From: Mycobacterium sp.
Lineage (GTDB): Bacteria > Actinomycetota > Actinomycetes > Mycobacteriales > Mycobacteriaceae
DNA length: 64,000 nucleotides
Direction: 5' to 3'
Assembly (NCBI RefSeq): GCF_002863225.1
Contig: NZ_PKEK01000062.1
Span: 1 to 64,000 of the forward strand
Below, one piece after another: positions 51,879 to 59,992 of this stretch (positions are counted from its first letter, which is position 1; each line of letters opens with the position of its first letter). The notes below the pieces were generated by a model. That model was not told the DNA's origin. It saw nothing but the letters and a program-made list of their open reading frames with translations, and ran no database searches. Made by a program: the position numbers and the translations under genes.

Positions 51879-52657
51879 CGAACGTTCGGACTCGAAGCCC
51901 GTTGCTCGGCGCTGTTCACCAGCTCGGCTGTGCCGATCGGATTCCCGAGCCGCGTGTAGATCAGGCCTTGTTCCATCGCCGCCCGATACGGCTTGTCGAG
52001 CGACTCCCAAATCGCCTTCACGGTTCCCTGGGTGGCCGACGGCGGCTTGGCGGCGATGGTCGCGGCTATCTGATGCGCACGAGACCACAAGTCCTCCGCG
52101 GCAACCACTTCGGATACCAGGCCGATGCGAAGAGCGGTGTCGGCACTGACACGTTCGTCGTTGCCCATCAACGCGATGCGCAACGTCTCGCCGAGCCCGA
52201 TGCGACGCATCAAGCCGATCGGCTCCAGCGCGCACACCAGACCGGCCGAGACATGGGAGTCGAAGAACGTCGCATCGCTGGAGCAGATCACCACGTCGGA
52301 TTCGTTGACGAAGTAGAACGCCCCCGCCGTGCACATGCCCTGCACGGCGCACACCACCGGCTTCCACATCTTCTGCCATTTCGGGCTGAGTGCCTCACCG
52401 GGATCCTCGTGATTCCAGATGTTTTCGGGCTGACCGTAGGGCGTTTTGATATCGAGACCGGCGCTGAAGGCCCGGTCACCGGCGGCGCGCAGGACGACGG
52501 CATGGACCGAGTCGTCCGCTTTGACGATGCGCCATACCTCGGTCATCTCGTCGCACATCGTTCGGTTGAACGCGTTCAGTTGCCGAGGGCGGTTCAGTGT
52601 GATGGTGGCGACGTGGTCAACGCGGTCCACATCGAGTTCCACTGTCTCGAAATTCAT
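51875..52657 (-). CDS. Enoyl-CoA hydratase/isomerase (crotonase), third of three
   Basis: A 260-residue crotonase if started at ATG 52657, which overlaps the upstream stop by ATGA; ATG 52669 would add four residues. Oxyanion-hole regions are AFSAGLDIKTPYG and VQGMCTAGAFYF. The active-site helix reads SAGLVCALEPIGLMRR, with a Glu that may be the acid/base. It is similar in this region to the preceding crotonase (SIGLVAARELVRVAR). It hydrates or isomerises an enoyl-CoA formed downstream of the ligases. Confidence 0.9.
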   Translation of the reverse strand: MNFETVELDVDRVDHVATITLNRPRQLNAFNRTMCDEMTEVWRIVKADDSVHAVVLRAAGDRAFSAGLDIKTPYGQPENIWNHEDPGEALSPKWQKMWKPVVCAVQGMCTAGAFYFVNESDVVICSSDATFFDSHVSAGLVCALEPIGLMRRIGLGETLRIALMGNDERVSADTALRIGLVSEVVAAEDLWSRAHQIAATIAAKPPSATQGTVKAIWESLDKPYRAAMEQGLIYTRLGNPIGTAELVNSAEQRASSPNVR

Positions 52658-53460
52658 CGACACTGCCATTCCGGTGGCCGCTTCTCGACGAACGCTTTGG
52701 GTCCCTCCAGCGAGTCCTGGGTGTGCAGATTGCGCTCGCGGAAGGATTCGGCCAGCATCTCGGCCTCGTGCAGCGGCAGATCGAGACCTTTGACGATCGC
52801 CAGTCGAGTGCCCCGGACGGCAAGCGGCGCATTCAGGTTGACCGTATCGGCGATCTCGTGCGCGCGCTCCAGCAGGCGTTCGTGGTCGACGATCTCGCTG
52901 ATCATTCCGAACTCGTAAGCGCGCTGCGCGGTCATCCGTTCGTGCTTGCCCATCAGGGCCATCCGCAGCGCTATCGACCGCGGCAGGACTCGCGCTACCC
53001 GGACCAACTCGCGAGCGGCAACCAGCCCGATGCTCACATGCGGGTCGAAGAACGTCGCCTTCTCGGAGGCGATCACGATGTCGCCGGTGGTGACCCAGTC
53101 CAGGCCGGCCCCGCAGCACAATCCGTTGATCGCGGCAAGCACCGGCTTGGCCATGGTGCGAAACGGCGGCGTGCCCTCCTGCGGCGCCTCCCACTGCTCG
53201 TAGGTCGACAGGTACGGCCGTTCGTTGATGACTTTCCCGTCACCGGGAATCGCCTTGACGTCCGCGCCGGTGCAGAACGCTCGACCAGTTCCGGTGACGA
53301 TGAGAATCCAGACGTTGTCGTCGTTTTCGGCTTCGGCGTAGGCCTGCCGCAGTTCGGTCACCATGTGCGGGCTGAGTGCGTTCAGCGCGTCGGGCCGGTT
53401 CAGGGTGATGGTGGCTTTGTGCCCGTCCACCTCGTAGGTGATCGTGTCGTAGGTCTGCAA
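52654..53460 (-). CDS. Enoyl-CoA hydratase/isomerase (crotonase), second of three
   Basis: A 268-residue crotonase. RPDALNALSPHM, the oxyanion segments AFCTGADVKAIPG and INGLCCGAGLDWV, and the helix GLVAARELVRVAR are visible. The start is taken as TTG 53460 because AAAGGAG lies exactly 7 bases upstream (53468-53474) and the protein then begins QTYDTITYEVDG, like family members. Longer frames from GTG 53484 or 53577 would overlap the neighbouring gene. It is in the middle of the three-crotonase, three-ligase operon. Confidence 0.88.
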   Translation of the reverse strand: MQTYDTITYEVDGHKATITLNRPDALNALSPHMVTELRQAYAEAENDDNVWILIVTGTGRAFCTGADVKAIPGDGKVINERPYLSTYEQWEAPQEGTPPFRTMAKPVLAAINGLCCGAGLDWVTTGDIVIASEKATFFDPHVSIGLVAARELVRVARVLPRSIALRMALMGKHERMTAQRAYEFGMISEIVDHERLLERAHEIADTVNLNAPLAVRGTRLAIVKGLDLPLHEAEMLAESFRERNLHTQDSLEGPKAFVEKRPPEWQCR

Positions 53461-53467
53461 CTCAGCA

Positions 53468-53474
53468 CTCCTTT
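53468..53474 (-). promoter_or_regulatory. Ribosome binding site selecting a TTG start
   Basis: AAAGGAG on the minus strand, 7 bases before TTG 53460, is the best ribosome site in the gap between the first and second crotonase genes. It would lie inside the coding region if the gene began at GTG 53484, so it decides in favour of the TTG start. Confidence 0.6.
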
Positions 53475-53488
53475 GGTCCGGCACGCCG

Positions 53489-54307
53489 TCAACGCCCTCG
53501 GAAGCGGGGTGCGCGCTGCTCACGAAAAGCCGCGAGGCCCTCTTTGAAATCAGCGGTTCGGCAGGATAATTCGACATCGAACAGCTCTTGGGTCATCGAA
53601 TCGCTCAGCGATGCGTGCTGGCCGTAGTGGATGGCCTGTTTGGCCAAACCCAGGGCCACCGTGGGTCCGTCTGCCAAGCGGGCCAGCAGATCGTCTGTCG
53701 TACGGTCCAGGTCGTCCGGTGTGACAGCCTGGTGGATCAGGCCCCAGGCGGCGGCGTCGGTGGCGCCGACCTTGTCGCCGAGCAGCAGCATCTGCTTGGC
53801 GCGCGTGAGGCCGACCAGCCGCGGTAGGAGCCAGCTGGCCCCTGAATCCAGGCTGAATCCCCGTGCTGCGAACGGCTCCCAGAACACCGCATCGTCGGCG
53901 GCCACGGTGAAGTCGGCGGCCAGCGCCAGGTTGCAACCCAGTCCGGCGGCAAAACCCCGGACACTGCAGACCACGGGCAGGTGGATGCCGTGTACAAGCT
54001 CGATCACCCGGTTCGCGGCGTGCGGAACGCGCCGCAGCAGGTTGCCGGTTCGGGGTTGATGGCCGGCACTGTTGGTGGCCACCCAGTCGACGCCCGAGCA
54101 GAAGTCGTCACCGGCGCCGCGGAGGTGGACCGCCCGAATCGAGTCGTCGGTGGCGGCATCGGTCAGCGCCTCGACGAATGTCGCGATCATGTTCGGGGTC
54201 AGGGAATTCCGCCGGGACGGCCGATCGATGGTGAGGCGCAGGATGGCACCGTCGCGACTCGAGGTCAGCGAGCCATCGATCGATGCGGGGTCCGCGTCCT
54301 GGCTCAC
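53489..54307 (-). CDS. Enoyl-CoA hydratase/isomerase (crotonase), first of three
   Basis: A 272-residue crotonase and first gene of the minus-strand operon. Oxyanion parts are DFCSGVDWVATN and VRGFAAGLGCNLALA. The helix SLDSGASWLLPRLVG is like that of PaaG-type isomerases/hydratases, with Asp at the second acid position. The GTG at 54307 (SQDADPASIDG) is the start. The CTAC-N9-TACAAT motif 37 bases upstream of it lies in the gap shared with the divergent thioesterase, so both directions may be controlled together. Confidence 0.9.
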   Translation of the reverse strand: MSQDADPASIDGSLTSSRDGAILRLTIDRPSRRNSLTPNMIATFVEALTDAATDDSIRAVHLRGAGDDFCSGVDWVATNSAGHQPRTGNLLRRVPHAANRVIELVHGIHLPVVCSVRGFAAGLGCNLALAADFTVAADDAVFWEPFAARGFSLDSGASWLLPRLVGLTRAKQMLLLGDKVGATDAAAWGLIHQAVTPDDLDRTTDDLLARLADGPTVALGLAKQAIHYGQHASLSDSMTQELFDVELSCRTADFKEGLAAFREQRAPRFRGR

Positions 54308-54343
54308 CGAAGGATCTACCCTTCCCTGTTGTTACGGATACCT

Positions 54344-54362
54344 CTACAGTAGGCACTACAAT
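54344..54362 (+). promoter_or_regulatory. CTAC-N9-TACART motif, copy A (promoter/operator)
   Basis: CTAC, nine bases (AGTAGGCAC), then TACAAT, which is a 5/6 match to the -10 box TATAAT. It lies in the 120-base divergent gap, 65 bases before the thioesterase ATG at 54428 and upstream of the crotonase-ligase operon. It matches copies B and C, described at 57624 and 57833. Confidence 0.55.
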
Positions 54363-54427
54363 TGCTTCGCTGTATAACTTAGCAAGGAAAGCCGCCGTGC
54401 GGAACACAACCGTCGGGAAGAGGTCGG

Positions 54428-55096
54428 ATGGGCGAACACCAGTCAGGGTCGGGCGTCCGATTCGGCGAGGCGCCGCTGGCCCAGACCGTCGCCGCGGCCG
54501 GCGCGATTCGCCGACTGGGGAACCTACTGCTGTCGATCGAACATCCGCACCCCACCGTGGACGCGATCGTCGCCCGGATCGGGGAGTGGGAGGCCGAGTT
54601 GAGCGCGGCGATTCCGCCGGACAGTGCGCCGAGGGTCGGAGCCGACGAGGCCGGGGTCTCGCGGGTCTACCTGGATCACGCGACGGACATCGGATCCTTC
54701 AATCCCTGTTTTCCGGAATACCACTTTGACCGCCTGGACGATGAGACCGCCTCGGGCACAGTGACTTTCCCGCTGGTCTACGAAGGACCGCCCGGTCTGG
54801 TCCATGGCGGCTTTCTCGCAGTGTTCTTCGACAGCGTCATTCAACACCAGAACTGCGTCACCGGCCTTGCCGGTAAGACTCGTTCATTGCAGGTCACATT
54901 CCGGCGCCCGACACCGGTGCTGACCGAACTCCGCTTCGACATCACCCGGACGCAGGAGGAGCGCGGCATCACCTCGACGGCCCGCCTGCTGCTCGGTGAG
55001 GAGGTGCTGTGCATCGGCGCGGTGACCACGTTGGCGCTGCCGCCGGAGAAGCTTACCGGGCATCGACTCGGCAAGCGGCGAGTCGAGCAGGTCTGA
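54428..55096 (+). CDS. Hotdog-fold (PaaI-like) thioesterase
   Basis: A 222-residue protein. Residues about 75-215 form a single hotdog domain with the signature PPGLVHGGFLAVFFDS, which matches the PaaI/4HBT type; the Gly-Gly and Asp suggest acyl-CoA thioesterase activity. The N-terminal 70 residues are helical and unfamiliar. It might release CoA from dead-end intermediates of the pathway. ATG 54428 is the start. The FCD regulator gene begins on the base after its stop codon, so the two are cotranscribed. Confidence 0.8.
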   Translation: MGEHQSGSGVRFGEAPLAQTVAAAGAIRRLGNLLLSIEHPHPTVDAIVARIGEWEAELSAAIPPDSAPRVGADEAGVSRVYLDHATDIGSFNPCFPEYHFDRLDDETASGTVTFPLVYEGPPGLVHGGFLAVFFDSVIQHQNCVTGLAGKTRSLQVTFRRPTPVLTELRFDITRTQEERGITSTARLLLGEEVLCIGAVTTLALPPEKLTGHRLGKRRVEQV

Positions 55097-55900
55097 ATGG
55101 TCGTGCAACGTTTTCGCCAGCCTCGGGTGGCCGAGCTCGTCGCCTCGAAGTTGAGGGATGACATCTTGTCCGGTCGCTTGAAGGAAGGGGACGTCCTGCC
55201 CTCGCAGGAAGCCCTTTTCGCCGAGTTCGGCGTCAGTCCGCCGGCGCTGCGGGAGGCGATTCATCTCTTGGAGACCGACGGACTGATTTCGGTTCGCCGG
55301 GGCAACGTCGGGGGAGCGCTGGTGCACCATCCGACTGCCGAGCGGACGGCGCACATGATCAGCATGGTGTTACAGACCCGGGCCGCGACTCCGGTCGACG
55401 TCAGCGAGGCGCTGATGCATCTCGAACCGATCTGTGCGGGGATGTGCGCGGCGCGTGCGGATCGCATGACGGAAGTCGTGCCCTACTTGGAGAGCGAAAT
55501 CAAAATTCAGACAACACAATTCGACGACCTGTCGAGCTATGTGCCGAATGCCCGCCGGTTCCACGAGACATTGGTGTCCCGGTGCGGCAACGAGCCGATG
55601 ATCCTGCTGATCGGATCCCTGGAGTTGATCTGGTCCGCACACGAGTCGGCGGTGTGGAATGGCCACGGTGAGCCGGCGACGATGGTGGACAAGACCAGGC
55701 GGGCGGCGCTGCGGGACCACCAGCGGTTGCTCGACGCCATCCGCGACGGCAACGCCGCCCGAGCAGTCAGACTGGCGCAGGATCACCTCGCCGCGGCCCG
55801 CCGCAGCACGCTCGCTTTCGGCACCGGGCAGACCATCGAGGCGAAGCTGGTGTCGAACCTCGACCTGGGCACGGATGTCAAGAAAGGGTCGAGTAGATGA
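55097..55900 (+). CDS. FadR-type GntR/FCD transcriptional regulator
   Basis: A 267-residue regulator. The winged helix (about 10-75) has LKEGDVLPSQEALFAEFGVS (core LPSQEALFAEFG) and PALREAIHLLETDGLI. The FCD domain (about 95-245) has RRFHETLVSRCGN and DHQRLLDAI, consistent with a metal-assisted acyl-ligand pocket. It lies between a thioesterase and a crotonase with no gaps (adjacent stop/start and ATGA), so it is a pathway-specific regulator. It is the second regulator next to the CTAC-N9-TACART sites, and so an alternative owner of that motif. Confidence 0.9.
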   Translation: MVVQRFRQPRVAELVASKLRDDILSGRLKEGDVLPSQEALFAEFGVSPPALREAIHLLETDGLISVRRGNVGGALVHHPTAERTAHMISMVLQTRAATPVDVSEALMHLEPICAGMCAARADRMTEVVPYLESEIKIQTTQFDDLSSYVPNARRFHETLVSRCGNEPMILLIGSLELIWSAHESAVWNGHGEPATMVDKTRRAALRDHQRLLDAIRDGNAARAVRLAQDHLAAARRSTLAFGTGQTIEAKLVSNLDLGTDVKKGSSR

Positions 55901-56799
55901 CCGCCTCAGACAGTGGTGACGAACGCGTCCTGTTCGAGATCGAGCCGGAAAAGCGGATCGCCACAATCACATTGAACAATCCGCAGCAGCGCAACTCCTA
56001 CGACGCAACCATGCGGGATGCCGTCGCCCGCTGCCTGGACCGGGTGGCGGATGACGACGATCTCACCGTGGTGCTGCTGCGGGGAAGCGACGGGGTGTTC
56101 AGTGCCGGCGCGGACATGAACAACGCCTACGGCTGGTACGGGGAACGGGATTCGACATCAGCGGATGCCCGACCGGCGAAGAGCCGGCCGAGCCAGCGCC
56201 GCCGGCTCACGGTCGATCGCAAGTCGTTCGGCTTCTATCACAACCTGATGGGTTTTCCGAAGGTCACCGTGGGGGAGATCAGCGGGTACGCGCTGGGCGG
56301 TGGATTCGAGATCGCTTTGATGACAGACATTTCCGTCATCGCCCGCACGACCAAGATCGGCATGCCGGCCACCCGGTTTCTGGGTCCGGCGCTGGGCAGT
56401 CTGCACATGTTCTTCCACCGGCTGGGTCCGGTGTTGACGAGACGTCTACTGCTGACCGGCGACATCGTCGAGGCCGAAACGGTGGAGCACCTCGGCGTCT
56501 TCACCGAAACCTGCGAGGCCGGGCAGGTTCAGGCGCGGGCCCGGTACTGGGCCGAGAAAGCCGCCAAGATGCCGGCCGACGGCGTCGTCATCGCCAAGGA
56601 GGCTTTCCGTCTCGTCGAGCAGAGTCAGGCCTATCAGGGCGAGGAGGTCGCGAGCTATCTCTTTCACGCGTTCGGCACGAATCTGCAGTTCGCGCCGGGG
56701 GAGTTCAACTTCGTCAAGACGCGGGCTCAGCACGGAACCAGGGAGGCGTTCCGGCTCCGGGACGAGCATTTCCAGGTGCCGGAACCGCCGAAAGGCTGA
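55897..56799 (+). CDS. Enoyl-CoA hydratase/isomerase family protein
   Basis: A 300-residue crotonase-fold protein. RIATITLNNPQQRNSYD, FSAGADMNNAYGWYG and ISGYALGGGFEIALMTD give the fold and oxyanion hole. An insert rich in Arg and Ser lies at about 85-105 (SADARPAKSRPSQRRR). At the usual place of the acid residues it reads LGPALGSLHMFFHRLG, with no Glu or Asp, so it may not be a hydratase. ATG 55897 overlaps the regulator stop by ATGA. It converges with the TetR gene 14 bases on. Confidence 0.87.
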   Translation: MTASDSGDERVLFEIEPEKRIATITLNNPQQRNSYDATMRDAVARCLDRVADDDDLTVVLLRGSDGVFSAGADMNNAYGWYGERDSTSADARPAKSRPSQRRRLTVDRKSFGFYHNLMGFPKVTVGEISGYALGGGFEIALMTDISVIARTTKIGMPATRFLGPALGSLHMFFHRLGPVLTRRLLLTGDIVEAETVEHLGVFTETCEAGQVQARARYWAEKAAKMPADGVVIAKEAFRLVEQSQAYQGEEVASYLFHAFGTNLQFAPGEFNFVKTRAQHGTREAFRLRDEHFQVPEPPKG

Positions 56800-56813
56800 A
56801 TGGACCGGCTGGG

Positions 56814-57593
56814 TCAGCTCTTGGTGCGCCCGGCCGGAGTCGACTTGCGTGCCCGGGCCGGCGTCGACTTACGCTGTCGCGCAGCCGGCTTGGCGCGCTG
56901 CTCGATCAGCCTGCCGGCGTTGTCGAGAATGCAGTCGAGGCCGTATTCGAAATTGATGTCGTCGGGGGCGCCGATGTGATGACCCTTGGCCGTCATCCGG
57001 GCCAGCAGCGGTGTCACGTCCGGGTCGATGATCATCGAGTCTTCGATTGTTCGCCCACCGTTTTCGCTCGCCGCATTCTTCTCGTTCAGGCGGTGCAGCA
57101 CGACCGATCCCCGGACATGAACCGACATCGCCGAGTAGGTGGCGAACGCCTGTTCCGGCGACAGCCCCGCTTCGACCAGTCCCGCGATCGCCTTCTCGAT
57201 CTCTTGAACTCCGACCCGGGCGGCCCGCGGACTGAGCGCTGACCGAATCAGAATCAGGTCGCACAGAATTGGGTTGCCCATGAAGGCTTTCCGCATCGAC
57301 CGGGCATGATTGCGCAGAGTCTCGCGCCAGTCCGTGGCCTCCACGTATGGCGTCGCGAAGACGTATTTACGCAACGCGCGGTCGGTCATCGCGTTGAGCA
57401 GGTCGTCTTTCTTGCGGAAATACCAGTAGATGCTCGTGACGCCGACACCGAGGTGCTTGCCGAGCAATGGCATGCTCAGGTTGTCGATCGACACCTGCTC
57501 CGCGAGTTCGAACGCACCGCTGATGATGTCGTCGGGATTGATCGACCCGCGTTCGCGCCGCTGCCGCTTCTCGGCGGTCGCTTGTTTGGCCAT
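56814..57593 (-). CDS. TetR family transcriptional regulator
   Basis: A 259-residue TetR regulator. The helix-turn-helix is at about 25-65 (MPLLGKHLGVGVTSIYWYF, core GVGVTSIYWYF), followed by the helical ligand domain. The C-terminal 25 residues are strongly basic with a short repeat (RKSTPAR then RKSTPAG), an unusual tail that may add DNA contacts. ATG 57593 is chosen over GTG 57611 because GGAGGT lies 7 bases before it. A CTAC-N9-TACART copy lies 31 bases upstream and another in front of the divergent operon, so it probably represses itself and the catabolic operon. Confidence 0.92.
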   Translation of the reverse strand: MAKQATAEKRQRRERGSINPDDIISGAFELAEQVSIDNLSMPLLGKHLGVGVTSIYWYFRKKDDLLNAMTDRALRKYVFATPYVEATDWRETLRNHARSMRKAFMGNPILCDLILIRSALSPRAARVGVQEIEKAIAGLVEAGLSPEQAFATYSAMSVHVRGSVVLHRLNEKNAASENGGRTIEDSMIIDPDVTPLLARMTAKGHHIGAPDDINFEYGLDCILDNAGRLIEQRAKPAARQRKSTPARARKSTPAGRTKS

Positions 57594-57623
57594 TGCGGGC
57601 ACCTCCCTCACCTTAAGCTGATT

Positions 57624-57642
57624 ACTGTAGTACCTATCGTAG
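57624..57642 (-). promoter_or_regulatory. CTAC-N9-TACART motif, copy B (TetR promoter/operator)
   Basis: Read on the minus strand: CTAC, GATAGGTAC, TACAGT. It matches copy A at 15 of 19 positions. TACAGT fits a TAnnnT -10 box, 30 bases before the TetR ATG. The 310-base gap 57594-57903 holds this copy, copy C and no gene that I can support. Confidence 0.55.
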
Positions 57643-57820
57643 GGCTTTAAATACGGATGGCGCCAAGCCGGCAGCGGCCCGCTGTCCGCTCCGATCAGTT
57701 GAGGCCAACCAAATCACTTCGGTGATAGTGGTTTTGGTGCAACGGGTCGACCAGTGAGAGGCCCTTGGCGCTGACGGAGTCGGTGTTGTCCGCACGCCGC
57801 CGAGAGCCGTTGGCCGACTG

Positions 57821-57851
57821 TTGTGGAATGCACTACTGATAGGTATACAGT
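57821..57851 (+). promoter_or_regulatory. Promoter with CTAC-N9-TACART motif, copy C
   Basis: TTGTGG (57821-57826), a 17-base spacer and TATACA (57844-57849) make a promoter for the crotonase at 57904. The motif CTAC, TGATAGGTA, TACAGT (57833-57851) covers the spacer and -10 box, where a bound repressor would block RNA polymerase. The outer bases form TACTG-N9-CAGTA, an inverted repeat. A second short repeat, GTATAC/GTATGCATAC, adjoins it. Confidence 0.55.
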
Positions 57852-57903
57852 ATGCATACAAGCTGCCGTGGAATCGTCGGCTTGTTTCACGGGAGGACGG
57901 TCG

Positions 57904-58794
57904 ATGAGCACCACCGAAGACCGCGTTGCCGACCCTGGTCAGGACGAGGCAGTGGTCTACGAGGTCACCCCGACCGGTGTCGCCGTGATGACACTCAACC
58001 GACCTTACCGGCTCAACACCTGGGGCGGGGATATCGCCACGGCGTTCTATGCGGGACTGGACCGCGCCGAACGCGACCCGGCGGTGCGGGTGATCGTGCT
58101 GACCGGCCGCGGCAAGGCCTTCTGCGCCGGTGCCCAGTTGGGGTCGATGGGAAACGTCACCGAGTCACTCGAGAAGACCGACGAGGGAAAGCTGGCCAGT
58201 CTGATCGGCGACCGGCAGCCGCACCACCTGACCACGCTGAGCAAACCGGTCGTCGCCGCGATCAACGGGTCGTGTGTCGGGATCGGTCTCACCCAGGCGC
58301 TGATGTGCGACGTCCGATTCGCCGCCGCCGGGTCGAAGTTCGCCGCGTCGTTCGCCCGCCGTGGACTGATCGCGGAATACGGCGTCTCGTGGATCTTGCC
58401 GCGCCTGACCGGTTGGGGTGTGGCACTCGATCTGTTGCTGAGCGGTCGCACCTTCCTTGCCGACGAAGCGGCCGAGCTCGGATTGGTCAAAGAGGTCGTG
58501 CCGCCCGATCAACTGATGGCCCGAACGATGGCCTACGCCGAGGACATCGCCCAAAACTGTTCCCCGGCATCGATGGCCATCATCAAGCGGCAGGCTTACG
58601 GCGACGCGATGCGTGACGTCGCCGACTCGAGCGCACGGTCCGAACTGCTGCTGCAGCAATCACTCAAACGTCCCGATGTGATCGAAGGCATCACCAGCTT
58701 CCTGGACAAGCGCCCGCCGAGTTTTCCCGGGCTTGTTGCCTCCGATGAATCGAGCGGTACCGGAAAGGATGACCATGGGGACCCTGGGTTATAA
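57904..58794 (+). CDS. Enoyl-CoA hydratase/isomerase (crotonase)
   Basis: A 296-residue crotonase and first gene of the long plus-strand operon that runs to the window end. MTLNRPYRLNTWGG, AFCAGAQLGSMGN and INGSCVGIGLTQALM give the fold and oxyanion hole. LIAEYGVSWILPRLTG carries a Glu at the acid position, so hydratase activity is plausible. GGGAGG precedes ATG 57904. Its last 20 bases overlap the following amidohydrolase. It is under the copy C promoter/operator. Confidence 0.92.
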   Translation: MSTTEDRVADPGQDEAVVYEVTPTGVAVMTLNRPYRLNTWGGDIATAFYAGLDRAERDPAVRVIVLTGRGKAFCAGAQLGSMGNVTESLEKTDEGKLASLIGDRQPHHLTTLSKPVVAAINGSCVGIGLTQALMCDVRFAAAGSKFAASFARRGLIAEYGVSWILPRLTGWGVALDLLLSGRTFLADEAAELGLVKEVVPPDQLMARTMAYAEDIAQNCSPASMAIIKRQAYGDAMRDVADSSARSELLLQQSLKRPDVIEGITSFLDKRPPSFPGLVASDESSGTGKDDHGDPGL

Positions 58795-59977
58795 AGCGAT
58801 CGACGTCGACAATCACTACTACGAACCGCTGGACGCGTTCACCCGGCATCTGGACAAGAGGTTCCGTCGGCGTGGCGTGCAGATCTTCAAGGACGGCAAG
58901 CACTCTCAGGCCGTGATCGGCGACCGGGTGAACCGTTTCATCCCTAATCCGACCTTCGACCCGATCATTGTGCCCGGTTGCCTGGATCTGCTTTTCCGCG
59001 GCGAGATTCCCGAGGGAGTGGACCCCGCTTCACTGTTGAAAGTCGAGCGACTCGAGCAGCATCCGGAGTATCAGGACCGCGAGGCCCGTATCGCGGTGAT
59101 GGAAACTCAGAGCATCGAAACCGCCTTCATGCTTCCGACATTCGCGTGCGGGGTCGAGGAGGCGCTCAAGCATGATGTGGAAGCGACGATGGCGTCGGTT
59201 CACGCGTTCAACCTGTGGCTGGACGAGGACTGGGGCTTCGACCGCCCCGACCACCGGATCATCTCCGCGCCGATCATCTCGCTCGCCGACCCCGCCGGCG
59301 CTTTGGCGGAGGTGGAGTTCGTGCTGTCCCGCGGGGCCAAGCTCGTGCTGGTGCGTCCGGCGCCGGTGCCCGGCGTCGTCCGGCCGCGATCGTTGGGTGA
59401 CCCCGCGCACGATCCGGTGTGGGCCGCGCTAGCCGAAGCGGGAGTCCCGGTGGGCTTCCACCTCAGCGACTCCGGCTACCTCCAGATCGCCGGAATATGG
59501 GGCGGCAAATCGACTTTCGAGGCGTTCGGCGGGTCGGATCCGCTGGACCAGATCCTCGTCGACGACCGGGCGATCCACGACACGATGGCCTCGATGATCG
59601 CACACGGGGTGTTCACCCGTCATCCGGCCCTCAAGGCCGTCAGCATCGAGAACGGGTCTTATTTCGTCCACCGGTTGATCAAGCGGCTGAAGAAGGTGGC
59701 CAACAACCATCCGAAACTGTTCCCGGTGGATCCGGTCGAACAACTGCGCAACAACGTCTGGATTGCGCCCTACTACGAGGACGACCTGCCCGAGCTGGCC
59801 GGCGTGATCGGCGTCGAGAAGATCTTGTTCGGATCGGACTGGCCGCACGGTGAAGGCTTGGAGAACCCGGTGTCGTTCACCGAGGAACTTGTCGGCTTCA
59901 GCGACGCCGACGTCCGAAAGGTTATGCGCGACAACGCACTGGACCTGTTGGACGTCAAGGTCGGCTCGGCGGCGTGA
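58775..59977 (+). CDS. Amidohydrolase family (PF04909-type) protein
   Basis: A 400-residue TIM-barrel metal hydrolase of the ACMSD/amidohydrolase-2 group. AIDVDNHYYEP (Asp10, Asp12, His14) begins the metal site, VGFHLSDSGY gives a His, and ILFGSDWPHGEG the late Asp. Members catalyse decarboxylation, hydration or C-C cleavage of ring-derived acids. ATG 58775 has GAAAGG 6 bases upstream; ATG 58769 lies too near that site. It overlaps the crotonase end and is followed by a ligase gene 15 bases on. Confidence 0.87.
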   Translation: MGTLGYKAIDVDNHYYEPLDAFTRHLDKRFRRRGVQIFKDGKHSQAVIGDRVNRFIPNPTFDPIIVPGCLDLLFRGEIPEGVDPASLLKVERLEQHPEYQDREARIAVMETQSIETAFMLPTFACGVEEALKHDVEATMASVHAFNLWLDEDWGFDRPDHRIISAPIISLADPAGALAEVEFVLSRGAKLVLVRPAPVPGVVRPRSLGDPAHDPVWAALAEAGVPVGFHLSDSGYLQIAGIWGGKSTFEAFGGSDPLDQILVDDRAIHDTMASMIAHGVFTRHPALKAVSIENGSYFVHRLIKRLKKVANNHPKLFPVDPVEQLRNNVWIAPYYEDDLPELAGVIGVEKILFGSDWPHGEGLENPVSFTEELVGFSDADVRKVMRDNALDLLDVKVGSAA

Positions 59978-59992
59978 TCGGTTGCGCGCGTC

